Shown here: positions 1-8,096 of the stretch, one piece after another | How the letters are laid out: every line of letters begins with the position of its first letter | How positions within the stretch are numbered: the stretch's first letter is position 1 | Origin: JANYJJ01 sp038241115 | GTDB lineage: Bacteria > Pseudomonadota > Gammaproteobacteria > Burkholderiales > Burkholderiaceae_C | Assembly (NCBI GenBank): GCA_038241115.1 | Contig: JBBRGA010000069.1 | Coordinates: forward strand, 1 to 19,144 | Direction of reading: 5' to 3' | Length of the DNA: 19,144 nt | Translations under genes and position numbers: made by a program | Notes under the pieces: generated by a model | Seen by the model: the letters and a program-made list of their open reading frames with translations, nothing else | Databases searched by the model: none | What the model was told of the DNA's origin: nothing

Positions 1-260
1 AGCGGTTTGCGGCTAACCCGGCAAACTTCCATGGCCTCGTAAAAGATTGATCGCTTGAACAGCGGCATGAACTGGAACGGAGTGAAACCGACCACTTCTT
101 GTCGCGTGAGCCCTACGTTGGCCAAGTAAACGTCGTTACAAAACTGAACCACCCAGTTTTGATCCACGTACGTCACCGTCTCGCCAATTTCCGCGAGTAA
201 GTCCAATAAGTCAATGGAATTGACTGTTTGGATCAAGCTGTTGTGCGCTGAGGGAAACAT
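1..260 (-). CDS. PAS-domain sensor protein, N-terminal fragment (runs off the window)
   Basis: An open frame reads from an ATG at 260 down to base 1 with no stop, giving the first 86 residues of a longer protein. Residues about 18-86 resemble a PAS domain: a leading helix (SIDLLDLLAEIGETVTYVD), the strand pair with WVVQFCNDVYLANVG, then LTRQEVVGFTPFQFMP, the typical 'E-hxG' turn after the first helices. PAS domains sense ligands or redox state and usually sit in front of kinase, GGDEF or transcription-factor modules; which one follows here is outside the window. There is no signal peptide or membrane segment in the visible part, so a cytoplasmic sensor is likely. No strong Shine-Dalgarno sequence precedes the ATG. 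The gene diverges from the acetyltransferase gene at 381, and G+C is lower than in the rest of the window. The family assignment rests on pattern only. Confidence 0.6.
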   Translation of the reverse strand, partial: MFPSAHNSLIQTVNSIDLLDLLAEIGETVTYVDQNWVVQFCNDVYLANVGLTRQEVVGFTPFQFMPLFKRSIFYEAMEVCRVSRKP

Positions 261-322
261 ATGTCGTGTCTTTTTTTAGAGCTAAATTTCAAGGCTTCGA
301 AGATAATTTCAAACCAAGCGAA

Positions 323-340
323 CACAGCTTCAGCGCTGTG
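323..340. promoter_or_regulatory. Perfect inverted repeat in the divergent PAS/GNAT intergenic region
   Basis: CACAGC at 323-328 and GCTGTG at 335-340 form a perfect 6-bp inverted repeat with a 6-base spacer. They lie in the roughly 120-base region between two divergent genes and are followed by AGTTTT. This could be an operator for a dimeric regulator or a small hairpin in the GNAT leader. No convincing -35/-10 pair was found. The functional role is inference. Confidence 0.25.
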
Positions 341-380
341 AGTTTTCGGCCTGTTGCGCTCAGCGAGCTTTTTTACATTC

Positions 381-1112
381 ATGACGGACTTCATCGAACT
401 GTCGGAACAACTTCAACGCGTTTACAGCAGTCGTTTGGCGCTACGACCACTCGCGCTGTCCGACGGATGGCCGCTTTACGAAGCCACTCGGAATCCCGAA
501 TTCAATAAAAACTTGCTTTGGTCTCAGCCGCAAACCCCTTTTGAGTCGCTTGATCGCGTGCAGATCATCATGGACGCAGCGAACCGTGGCGGGTTGACAG
601 CGTTGTCTGCGGTTCTGAAACAAACAGGAGAGTGGGTTTCTTTATATCGATTTCAGCCTTACGAGGCAGATCGGTCTCTGGTTGAAATGGGCCTATGGAC
701 GCATGAGAAATTCTGGCGTGACCGGTATGGTCTCGAGCTAACGCAGGCTTGCGTGGACTCGGCGTTTTCGTTATCTGACATTCCTTTATTGATCGGCTGC
801 ACATCTGTTGACAATCCGGCCGCTTGCCGAATCTTGGAGCGGGCAGGCATGAAACCCTCCCAAGCAGTATTTCGGCAGTCCGAAACGAAAGTTGAGCGGT
901 TATCGCAAGAATTTCAAATCACTCGTGCGCAGTGGATGGCCCAGCGTAATGAAGGTACGTTTCACCGCGTGCCGGAGCCACCGGTATTTCTAAACAGGGC
1001 AGGCGAGTCGAATGAGGACTCAGTGAAGAGTGAAGCGAGTCTTGTCAGCAGATCACCCGCAAATGTTGATCGGTCTCTGGACAGCAGAGACGACCTGCGC
1101 GTTACGGCTTAG
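381..1112 (+). CDS. GNAT-family N-acetyltransferase (RimJ/RimL-like) with a C-terminal tail
   Basis: A protein of 243 residues if started at the ATG at 381; an in-frame TTG at 354 would add nine residues, but neither start has a good ribosome site. Residues about 18-165 fit the Acetyltransf_3/RimJ-RimL type of GNAT fold: SRLALRPLALSDGWPLYEAT at the start, a central strand ending in WVSLYRF, VEMGLWTHEKFWRDRYGLEL where acetyl-CoA normally binds, and NPAACRILERAGM at residues 145-157, the usual end motif. Such enzymes transfer acetyl from acetyl-CoA to an amine on a protein, amino acid or small molecule; the substrate cannot be told. The last 60-75 residues, rich in Ser, Asp and Arg, extend beyond the fold and look disordered. 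The gene converges on ureC across 67 bases and shares low G+C with the PAS gene upstream. Confidence 0.75.
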   Translation: MTDFIELSEQLQRVYSSRLALRPLALSDGWPLYEATRNPEFNKNLLWSQPQTPFESLDRVQIIMDAANRGGLTALSAVLKQTGEWVSLYRFQPYEADRSLVEMGLWTHEKFWRDRYGLELTQACVDSAFSLSDIPLLIGCTSVDNPAACRILERAGMKPSQAVFRQSETKVERLSQEFQITRAQWMAQRNEGTFHRVPEPPVFLNRAGESNEDSVKSEASLVSRSPANVDRSLDSRDDLRVTA

Positions 1113-1179
1113 GAAAGCCTCGCGTAGAGGTCAAGTGCTCGTGCCATCACCCGTACTTTGCGGCGAAGTTAAAGCTGAA

Positions 1180-2895
<1,716 letters not shown>

Positions 2896-2898
2896 GAT

Positions 2899-3216
2899 TC
2901 AGCTGTGTCCTTCCAGTTTTCCCTGAACCTCTGCCCGAAACCCAAACACCTTGCGGTCGCCTGCGTAGTCGACCAACTCCACCGTTCGCTGCTGGCCTGG
3001 CTCGAAGCGAACCGCGGTGCCGGATGCAATGTTCAGGCGCATGCCGCGAGCGGCTGCGCGGCCGAACACGAGGGCGGGATTGGTTTCGGCAAAGTGATAG
3101 TGCGAGCCAACTTGAATAGGCCGATCGCCGCTGTTTTCCACCACGACCGTCAGCGTGCGGCGGCCGGGGTTGAGAACGTGGTCGGGGCCGTCGGTGAGGA
3201 TTTCGCCGGGTGTCAT
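2899..3216 (-). CDS. ureB: Urease subunit beta
   Basis: A 105-residue protein of the length normal for free-standing UreB. It starts MTPGEILTDGPDHVLNPGRR and contains the characteristic stretch ENSGDRPIQVGSHYHFAETN, followed by the region around GMRLNIASGTAVRFEPGQ and VELVDYAG. UreB is a structural, non-catalytic part of the (UreABC)3 complex and holds the trimer together around the alpha subunit. The gene lies 15 bases downstream of the stop of the small His-rich membrane protein and three bases upstream of ureC, so it is probably cotranscribed with both. A weak purine-rich stretch (GAAAGACACGAA) precedes the ATG. Confidence 0.96.
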   Translation of the reverse strand: MTPGEILTDGPDHVLNPGRRTLTVVVENSGDRPIQVGSHYHFAETNPALVFGRAAARGMRLNIASGTAVRFEPGQQRTVELVDYAGDRKVFGFRAEVQGKLEGHS

Positions 3217-3231
3217 TTCGTGTCTTTCACG

Positions 3232-3417
3232 TCACTTTTTTCGGGCCAACCAGAGCACCGCCAATGCCACTGCCACTGCCGCCAGCATCGCAAATCCCCA
3301 GGCGTCTGATGCATGCAAGTGCAAGGCGCTGGGCATGCCGTGACCTTCGTGGGCCGAAACCAGCGCTGGGGCCGCCGCGGCGGCGCCGGCAATCAAGAGT
3401 TTGGTGAATGTGTTCAT
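3232..3417 (-). CDS. Small His-rich membrane protein, HupE/UreJ N-terminus-like
   Basis: A 61-residue protein with a good ribosome site (AAGGAA, 8 bases before the ATG). Residues 1-22 form a signal peptide (MNTFTKLLIAG, Ala-rich core, cleavage expected after ALVSA). The mature part starts HEGHGMPSALHLHASD, with five histidines in about a dozen residues. Residues about 39-58 form one membrane helix, closed by ARKK. A His-rich stretch right after signal cleavage is also seen in HupE/UreJ nickel permeases, which are much longer with several helices, so this looks like a miniature or truncated relative. Lying between ureA and ureB, it may help nickel handling on the periplasmic side of the membrane; that role is inference. 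I recall similar small proteins in other Burkholderiales urease operons but cannot verify this here. Confidence 0.7.
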   Translation of the reverse strand: MNTFTKLLIAGAAAAAPALVSAHEGHGMPSALHLHASDAWGFAMLAAVAVALAVLWLARKK

Positions 3418-3431
3418 GTCAGTTCCTTTTG

Positions 3432-3483
3432 CTGTGTCTTAAACCTGTGTTTCAAACCTGTGTCTTAAACCCGTGTTTTAAAC
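3432..3483 (-). repeat. 13-bp tandem repeat, four copies, at the 3' end of ureA
   Basis: Four directly adjacent 13-base units lie at 3432-3444, 3445-3457, 3458-3470 and 3471-3483. On the minus strand they read GTTTAAAACACGG, GTTTAAGACACAG, GTTTGAAACACAG, GTTTAAGACACAG. The first unit begins with the last codon (GTT, Val) and the stop (TAA) of ureA; the other three fill the gap before the ribosome site of the small membrane protein. Two units are identical and the others differ by two or three bases, as expected of slipped-strand duplication. Confidence 0.9.
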
Positions 3484-3780
3484 GATGGGTTGGTGCACTG
3501 TCACCAACTTGGTGCCGTCAGGAAAGGTGGCTTCGATTTGGATGTCGGGAATCATCTCGGCCACGCCGTCCATCACGTCGGCCCGCGTGAGCACGGTTTT
3601 GCCTTCGCTCATCAGCGCCGCCACGGTTTTGCCGTCGCGCGCGCCTTCCATGATGGAGGCGCTGATCAGCGCCACTGCCTCGGGGTAGTTGAGCTTCAGG
3701 CCCCGCGCTTTGCGGCGTTCGGCCAGCAGGGCGGCGGTGAAGATCAGCAGCTTGTCTTTCTCGCGCGGTGTCAGTTCCAT
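3478..3780 (-). CDS. ureA: Urease subunit gamma
   Basis: A 100-residue protein of standard UreA length, beginning MELTPREKDKLLIFTAALLA and ending TVHQPIV. Conserved stretches include RRKARGLKLNYPEAVALIS, ARDGKTVAALM and VMDGVAEMIPDIQIEATFPD. UreA is the small structural subunit that packs against UreC in the urease trimer. The start is chosen because it matches the family start and has GAGGA seven bases upstream; the frame stays open further upstream without family similarity. It is the first gene of the operon ureA - His-rich protein - ureB - ureC. In related bacteria ureD usually precedes ureA, but here a divergent glutathione transferase gene lies 153 bases away, so the operon promoter is probably in that gap. 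The stop codon is inside a 13-bp tandem repeat. Confidence 0.97.
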   Translation of the reverse strand: MELTPREKDKLLIFTAALLAERRKARGLKLNYPEAVALISASIMEGARDGKTVAALMSEGKTVLTRADVMDGVAEMIPDIQIEATFPDGTKLVTVHQPIV

Positions 3781-3933
3781 GGCGTCCTCGTCAGCAGATT
3801 TCGTGCCGGATCGTAGTTCACCAACTTTGAGTTCTGAGCCGCGGCGCTGTCGGGTGAAAGGCACCCACTCGGCACGTCCCGTCGATTCAGGCAGGGCCAC
3901 AATCGAGTCATTCCGCTTCTTGATGCGACCTTC

Positions 3934-4632
3934 ATGATCACCGTTCACCACCTCAACAATTCCCGTTCGCAGCGCGTCCTTTGGCTGCTTGAAGAACTGG
4001 GCCTGGAGTACGAAATCAAGAAATACCAGCGCGACCCGGTCACCATGCTGGCGCCGCCCGAACTGATGCGCGTTCACCCGCTGGGCAAATCACCTGTAAT
4101 TTCCGTCAATGAGGGGCCTGAAGGTGGCGTTGAAGAAATCACGGTGGCTGAATCGGGCGCCATCGTCGAGTTTTTGGTCGAGCGTTACGGAGGCGGCGCA
4201 TTGATCCCCAAACCACACACCGACGAGCGCAGGCAATACACCTACTGGCTGCACTACGCTGAAGGCACCGCGATGCCGCCGCTGCTGATGAAGTTGATTT
4301 TTGAGCGCATCAAAAGCGCCAAGATGCCGTTCTTTGCCAAGCCCATCGCCAAGGCCATCGCTGACAACGTGCTGTCCAGTTTTGTGGCCCCTAACCTGAA
4401 CCGGCAGCTCGATTTCATGGAAGCCGAGCTGAGCAAAAGCACTTGGTTTGCGGGAGCCGAATTCACGGCAGCCGACATCCAAATGAGCTTTCCTCTGGAA
4501 GCCGCGCAACAGCGCGCAGGCCTTGACGCCAGCCGTCCTAGGTTGATGGAATTTCTGAAAAAAATCCACGCCCGCCCGGCCTACAAAAAGGCACTGGAGC
4601 GCGGCGGTCCCTACAGCTTCGCGGCGGATTGA
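3934..4632 (+). CDS. Glutathione S-transferase, Gtt1-like
   Basis: A 232-residue cytosolic glutathione transferase. The N-terminal thioredoxin-like domain covers residues 1-85: ITVHHLNNSRSQRVLWLLEE is the typical first strand and helix, Pro54 in GKSPV is the cis-proline that contacts glutathione, and Glu73-Ser74 in VAESGAIVEFL is the usual glutathione-binding pair. The all-helical C-terminal domain follows (about 95-225), with WFAGAEFTAADIQMSF as the conserved N-capping region. Such enzymes conjugate glutathione to electrophiles or reduce peroxides; the substrate is unknown. The NSRSQRVLW motif is closest to the Gtt1-like group. No clear ribosome site precedes the ATG at 3934, although the family alignment supports this start. 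It diverges from ureA and converges on the response-regulator gene, with no evident functional tie to either. Confidence 0.92.
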   Translation: MITVHHLNNSRSQRVLWLLEELGLEYEIKKYQRDPVTMLAPPELMRVHPLGKSPVISVNEGPEGGVEEITVAESGAIVEFLVERYGGGALIPKPHTDERRQYTYWLHYAEGTAMPPLLMKLIFERIKSAKMPFFAKPIAKAIADNVLSSFVAPNLNRQLDFMEAELSKSTWFAGAEFTAADIQMSFPLEAAQQRAGLDASRPRLMEFLKKIHARPAYKKALERGGPYSFAAD

Positions 4633-4683
4633 TTCAGGGCGCGGTTTGCGCCGGAAGTCGCGCTTCGAGTCGGCCCCCGCGCT

Positions 4684-5637
4684 TCAGAGCGCCTTGAACA
4701 AATGGGCATACAAGCGGCTCACTGCCAGCTTGTCTTTGTGATCGCGCAGGGTGAGCGTGACTTTTCCGGCTTCGTCGCGCAGCGCGCTGGCGATGGCCTC
4801 GGCGCGCACCACCGTGCCGCGGTGAATTTGCCAAAAACGGTCAGGGTCGAGCTGCGGCAACAACTCGCGCAGCGACACGCGAATCAAGAGTTCTCTCTCG
4901 GTGGTGCGCGCTTTGACCGGTTCGTTCGCCAGCGCTTTGGTCTGCGTTTTCGGCGACTCTTGGGTCGTCTCTTTTGTCAGATCTTTGGTCAGCTCTTTTG
5001 TCACCACGCGGACGTATTTGTCGGCCGCCTCGAAGTACAGCACGTCGTCCACCGGCACCATGTGAATGGCGCTGCCCACGCTGGCTTGAATCACACGAAG
5101 CGGCGCGGCTTTCGGCCGCAGTGACAAACTTTGGTCGGCGCCCGCGCCGACGAGCAGGCTGCGCAATTGTTCGATGACCAAACCCAGATCGGTGCCGCTC
5201 GATGGCGCGGGCGAAGTTTGAGTTCGCGCGGTCAACGCCGCCTGCAACCGCGCGCAGGTTTGCGCCAATCGGACGGGCTGTACCGGCTTGAGCACGTAGT
5301 CAAACGCGGCTCGCTCGAAGGCTTGCAGCGCGTACTGGTCGTAGGCGGTGACGAAGACGATAAGCGGGAAGGGTGCGCCGCCGTCGGCCGCATCGGGCCA
5401 GTCTTCGGCCAGGGCCTGCGCCGCTTCCAGGCCCGTCATGCCGGGCATGCGGATATCTAAAAACATCACGTCGGGTTGCAGCTTCATTCCTTGCTGCAAC
5501 GCTGCTTCGCCGTGGCCGACGCTGGCCACGATGTGCAGCTCGGGCCACAAACTCGCCAACTCGGCTTGCAGGTTGGCGGCAAGCAGCGGTTCGTCTTCGG
5601 CGATGAGGGCGGTGGGTGCTTTGAGTTCTGAGGTCAT
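4684..5637 (-). CDS. LytTR-family response regulator with a repeat insert
   Basis: A 317-residue DNA-binding response regulator, partner of the kinase upstream. Residues 8-130 are the receiver domain: acidic pair Glu14-Asp15, phosphoacceptor Asp61 (MFLDIRMPGMTG), Thr97 and Lys117 (YVLKPVQP). A linker of about 50 residues leads to a LytTR DNA-binding domain at about 180-317 (VDDVLYFEAADKYVRVV, then ELLIRVSLRELLPQLDP and FWQIHRGTVV). Between these conserved strands lies an insert of about 36 residues (214-249) made of four-residue repeats TKEL, TKDL, TKET, TQES, which most LytTR domains lack. The start overlaps the kinase stop by four bases (ATGA), so the pair is translationally coupled. LytTR regulators bind direct repeats in promoters and often control envelope or surface functions; the target here is unknown. 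Confidence 0.93.
   Translation of the reverse strand: MTSELKAPTALIAEDEPLLAANLQAELASLWPELHIVASVGHGEAALQQGMKLQPDVMFLDIRMPGMTGLEAAQALAEDWPDAADGGAPFPLIVFVTAYDQYALQAFERAAFDYVLKPVQPVRLAQTCARLQAALTARTQTSPAPSSGTDLGLVIEQLRSLLVGAGADQSLSLRPKAAPLRVIQASVGSAIHMVPVDDVLYFEAADKYVRVVTKELTKDLTKETTQESPKTQTKALANEPVKARTTERELLIRVSLRELLPQLDPDRFWQIHRGTVVRAEAIASALRDEAGKVTLTLRDHKDKLAVSRLYAHLFKAL
4930..5001 (-). repeat. Degenerate 12-bp repeat coding for the LytTR insert
   Basis: On the minus strand the units read ACAAAAGAGCTG, ACCAAAGATCTG, ACAAAAGAGACG, ACCCAAGAGTCG, CCGAAAACGCAG, ACCAAAGCGCTG, coding TKEL, TKDL, TKET, TQES, PKTQ, TKAL (residues 213-236). The 12-base period conserves the reading frame. Further decayed units may follow up to about residue 248. 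Confidence 0.8.
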
Positions 5638-6896
5638 GATTTTTTGTTCGCGCTTTGGTTCAACGGCAAACGGATGGTGGCCACCGTGCCGCCTTCGTTG
5701 TCGCTGGCGGTGATGGGTGCGTTCTCCAAAGTAAAACTTGCTTCGCCCTGATAGAGCGCGTTCAAACGGTCGCGCACTTGTTGCAAGCCAAAGTGGGTGC
5801 TTTCGCTTTTCACGTTGTTTTTGGCGTCGTTCTTGACGTTGTTCTTAAGGTTGTTCTTAAGGTTGTTTGCCACCGCAGTGGTGGTCGCGCTTGTCATGTC
5901 AGCGGCCGCATCAGACAACCCTCGGCCGGTATCGCGCACCCTCAGCACCAGCAGTTCTTTCTTGCGCTTGCCCTCACCGCTGGTTTCAACGCGGGCGCTG
6001 ATCTCGACGCCGCCGCCGTCGATGTGCGGTTCCAAGCCGTGCTTGATGCTGTTCTCTACCAGCGGTTGCAACAGCAGCGGCGCCACGGAGACGTCTTGCA
6101 ACTCAACGGGCAAATCAAACCGCACCTGGAGCCGCTCACCCATGCGCACTTTGAGCAAGGCGAGGTAATCGTTCAACCTTGCGAACTCCAAACTCAGCGC
6201 GTGCTCGGCCACGCGCGACGCGCCCAATGTGCCGCGCAAAAAACCGATGAGTTGGTCCAGCATGAGCTGGGCTTTGGGCGCATCGAGCGCAATCAACACG
6301 CGCAGATTGGCCAGCGTGTTGAACAACATGTGAGGTTCTAGCTGCGACTCCAACAGCTTGAGTTGGTTTTCAGCGGCGGCGCGTTGCGCTGCTTCTGCTT
6401 GCGCCCTTGCGGCAGACAGGCGCTCGAGAGACGACAACACCACCAGTGAAACGATCGATGCCAACACCGCGACGATGATGGTGACTTGGCTGCCGCGCGA
6501 GCCCCAGCTGGAAAGGTTGAGTTGTCTGTTTCCCATGAGGACGTTGGCCGCGGCGCTGCCCAGAATGGGTCCCAGTCCCATGCCCAACACGATGATTGCA
6601 GCCAGCCAGCCCCAACCGGGAAAACCGGCTTGTTGTCGAGCGCTTTGCCCTTTGGCGACGCGCAAGCGATTCAGCAGCGCCACGAGCGCGTGACGGCCAC
6701 CGTCAATGATGAGCCAGCAAAAACTGCCGATAGAAAACGAATAAACCAATTTTTCCTTGAAGCCGCCGTTGTCCATGACCGTCAACATGACCGCGATGCC
6801 CGTGCACAGTGCGGCCATGAAGACGGCGCTGCGCCGAAATCCAGCCCACGTTTTGCCTGAAGGCTTGATGGCTTGAGTCGGCGCGGTGGTTTTCAT
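5634..6896 (-). CDS. LytS/YehU-type sensor histidine kinase with a repeat insert in the ATP lid
   Basis: A 420-residue membrane kinase. The start at 6896 (MKTTAPTQAI) shares one base with the stop of the upstream gene (TGATG); a longer frame to 6995 is less likely. Four hydrophobic segments lie at about 20-41, 50-75, 96-121 and 138-158, then a short coiled coil (158-187). The His_kinase domain has the phosphoacceptor His189 in QLEPHMLFNTLANL, and the HATPase domain has the N box at Asn282 (LVENSIKHGLEP) and G1 box DTGRGL (322-327). Between G1 and the second glycine motif (HFGLQQVRDRL, from 368) lies an unusual Asn/Lys repeat insert (344-363). There is no extracellular sensor domain, so the signal may be sensed in the membrane. 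It passes phosphate to the LytTR regulator encoded immediately downstream. Signal unknown. Confidence 0.93.
   Translation of the reverse strand: MKTTAPTQAIKPSGKTWAGFRRSAVFMAALCTGIAVMLTVMDNGGFKEKLVYSFSIGSFCWLIIDGGRHALVALLNRLRVAKGQSARQQAGFPGWGWLAAIIVLGMGLGPILGSAAANVLMGNRQLNLSSWGSRGSQVTIIVAVLASIVSLVVLSSLERLSAARAQAEAAQRAAAENQLKLLESQLEPHMLFNTLANLRVLIALDAPKAQLMLDQLIGFLRGTLGASRVAEHALSLEFARLNDYLALLKVRMGERLQVRFDLPVELQDVSVAPLLLQPLVENSIKHGLEPHIDGGGVEISARVETSGEGKRKKELLVLRVRDTGRGLSDAAADMTSATTTAVANNLKNNLKNNVKNDAKNNVKSESTHFGLQQVRDRLNALYQGEASFTLENAPITASDNEGGTVATIRLPLNQSANKKS
5808..5867 (-). repeat. 12-bp tandem repeat, five copies, inside the kinase ATPase domain
   Basis: On the minus strand the units are AACAACCTTAAG, AACAACCTTAAG, AACAACGTCAAG, AACGACGCCAAA, AACAACGTGAAA, coding NNLK, NNLK, NNVK, NDAK, NNVK (residues 344-363). 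The first two units are identical. The period is a multiple of three, so copy-number change would lengthen or shorten the protein loop without a frameshift. Confidence 0.92.
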
Positions 6897-7408
6897 CAAG
6901 CAGCCAGCTTCATGGAAGGCGCTCCTTTGAGCAACGTCCAAAAATTGATGGCACGCGCAAGAAACAGGCCGCTGAAGACGCCGTAGACACCACACACGAT
7001 CAGCGAAAACTGCTGGTTGGCTCGCAGCTCAGGCTGCATGGCCACGCTCACACCCACGTAAAACTTGACCACAAAGATGCTCAAAATAATCAGCATGGGC
7101 AGCCAGCTTCCGGGCACTTCAAAGCGTGCGGTCGAAGCCGACCATGTGACGCCGCGCCAAGCACCCAGTGCCTTGGCAGCGAGCGCCGAACCCAGCAAAG
7201 CAGTCAACCAGGTGCCCATCGGCAGCGCTTGCGCGCCGAAGGTCGACAGCACACCGAGAAGCGACAAACCTGCCATCACCAGGGGCAAGACAGTGGCGCG
7301 CGTCAATGACACTTGCCGGGTGCGGGTTTGGGTCAAACCCAGGGCCAACAGCGCCACCAGCAAACCCCAAACCCAGACGGGAGTTCTTGAAATGATGATG
7401 AAAAACAT
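6896..7408 (-). CDS. DUF6622-like integral membrane protein, first gene of the two-component operon
   Basis: A 170-residue hydrophobic protein with about five membrane segments (roughly 9-26, 37-57, 65-83, 101-122, 134-153). The start MFFIIISRTPVWVWGLLVAL and the following TQTRTRQVSLTR are, from memory, typical of the DUF6622 family, whose function is not known. The ATG at 7408 has a strong ribosome site (AAGGAG, 7 bases upstream), making this the likely head of the operon. Its stop overlaps the kinase start by one base, so the two are coupled. A membrane protein coupled to a kinase without an external sensor domain might act as the signal receptor or accessory, but that is inference. The 196 bases upstream contain no further gene. 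Confidence 0.8.
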   Translation of the reverse strand: MFFIIISRTPVWVWGLLVALLALGLTQTRTRQVSLTRATVLPLVMAGLSLLGVLSTFGAQALPMGTWLTALLGSALAAKALGAWRGVTWSASTARFEVPGSWLPMLIILSIFVVKFYVGVSVAMQPELRANQQFSLIVCGVYGVFSGLFLARAINFWTLLKGAPSMKLAA

Positions 7409-7604
7409 GAGTCACTCCTTCGGTCGCCAAGCGGCGTGTTTCGATGGGCAGACTGTGTCAAAACCGGCAACAAATCACCACGGGCTTGCGATGAAGCGAC
7501 GCATCAAGGCGCGAAATGCATGCAGGCGGTCGTTGAACGATGCTGTTTTGGCGCTGCCGCGTTGAACTTCAAATATCGCTGACGCTGAAGGCACAACAAA
7601 AGCG
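7409..7604. other. Intergenic region upstream of the two-component operon
   Basis: No gene is supported here. On the minus strand it should hold the promoter of the DUF6622-kinase-regulator operon; a TTGACA occurs about 50 bases before the ATG, but no matching -10 box was found. The region downstream of the DUF1499 gene contains the inverted repeat listed separately. Confidence 0.4.
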
Positions 7605-7608
7605 TCAG
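7579..7608 (-). terminator. Possible hairpin at the end of the DUF1499 gene
   Basis: CTGACGCT (7579-7586) and AGCGTCAG (7601-7608) form a perfect 8-bp inverted repeat with a 14-base loop. The upstream arm contains the stop codon of the DUF1499 gene. There is no run of T after the stem on the minus strand, so it may be a weak terminator, a stability element or chance. Confidence 0.3.
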
Positions 7609-8096
7609 GGCGCTGTCGCCAGCTTGGCGCGAATGGCCTCAATGCGGTCGCGGTTGGCGTTCAAGTCTTCCTTGCCCAGGCGCGATGCTGAGCGCACATG
7701 TATCAGGCGGGCCGGCTCGTCGATGCTGAACTCGACGTCGTCCACGTACTTCATCAAGCGAGTGGTGAACTGCGCGTAAAGATAGGTCGGCTCGGTTTTG
7801 ATGATTTGTGCGCCCGGCATGGCGGCGACCACCGTTTGCAAGCGCGCCATCGTGGCCTTGGCGTCGCCCGTCATGGGCAATGCGGCAATGTCAGCCTTGG
7901 CGCGCATGGGGTGGTTGGGGTGCAACGCCGCCTGGCTGGTCACGCTGTTGTTGGTGCTGGACGGTGCCTTGAGTTGGCCGTTTTTCAGCCCCAGGTCGCT
8001 GGGTGCTGTGCCTTTCAAAAAACCCAACTGGCCGGCCAACACAGCGGCAATCACCAGCACCAGCACCGAAATCAACAACCATTTGAGGAAGAACAT
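7605..8096 (-). CDS. DUF1499 family membrane-anchored protein
   Basis: A 163-residue protein starting MFFLKWLLISVLVLVIAAVL, one N-terminal membrane segment (residues about 4-23) that anchors it or serves as a signal. The remainder matches DUF1499: a central helix region (GDAKATMARLQTVVAAMPGA), then YLYAQFTTRLMKYVDDVEFSI, IHVRSASRLGKEDLNANRDRIEAIRAKL. The motif 'hRSxSRxGxxDxGxNRxRhexhr' is the hallmark of the family; here Asn replaces the usual Gly. Function is not established. The start at 8096 is preferred over one 33 bases upstream because it begins the membrane segment and has AAGG about eight bases before it. It diverges from the M14 lipoprotein gene, with 104 bases between the two. Confidence 0.85.
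   Translation of the reverse strand: MFFLKWLLISVLVLVIAAVLAGQLGFLKGTAPSDLGLKNGQLKAPSSTNNSVTSQAALHPNHPMRAKADIAALPMTGDAKATMARLQTVVAAMPGAQIIKTEPTYLYAQFTTRLMKYVDDVEFSIDEPARLIHVRSASRLGKEDLNANRDRIEAIRAKLATAP

Noticed and set aside
3781..4077. Open frame running 98 codons upstream of ureA in the same frame
   Set aside because: UreA family proteins start at MELTPREK, there is a ribosome site right there, and most of the upstream part lies antisense to the glutathione transferase gene. It does not resemble UreD.
4638..4652. GGCGC-GGTTT-GCGCC inverted repeat between the convergent GST and regulator genes
   Set aside because: The stem is only five bases and there is no T run in either direction, so a terminator call is not supported.
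7119..7430. 103-codon minus-strand frame overlapping the DUF6622 gene
   Set aside because: It uses another frame of the membrane-protein gene, which has a strong ribosome site, five helices and coupling to the kinase.
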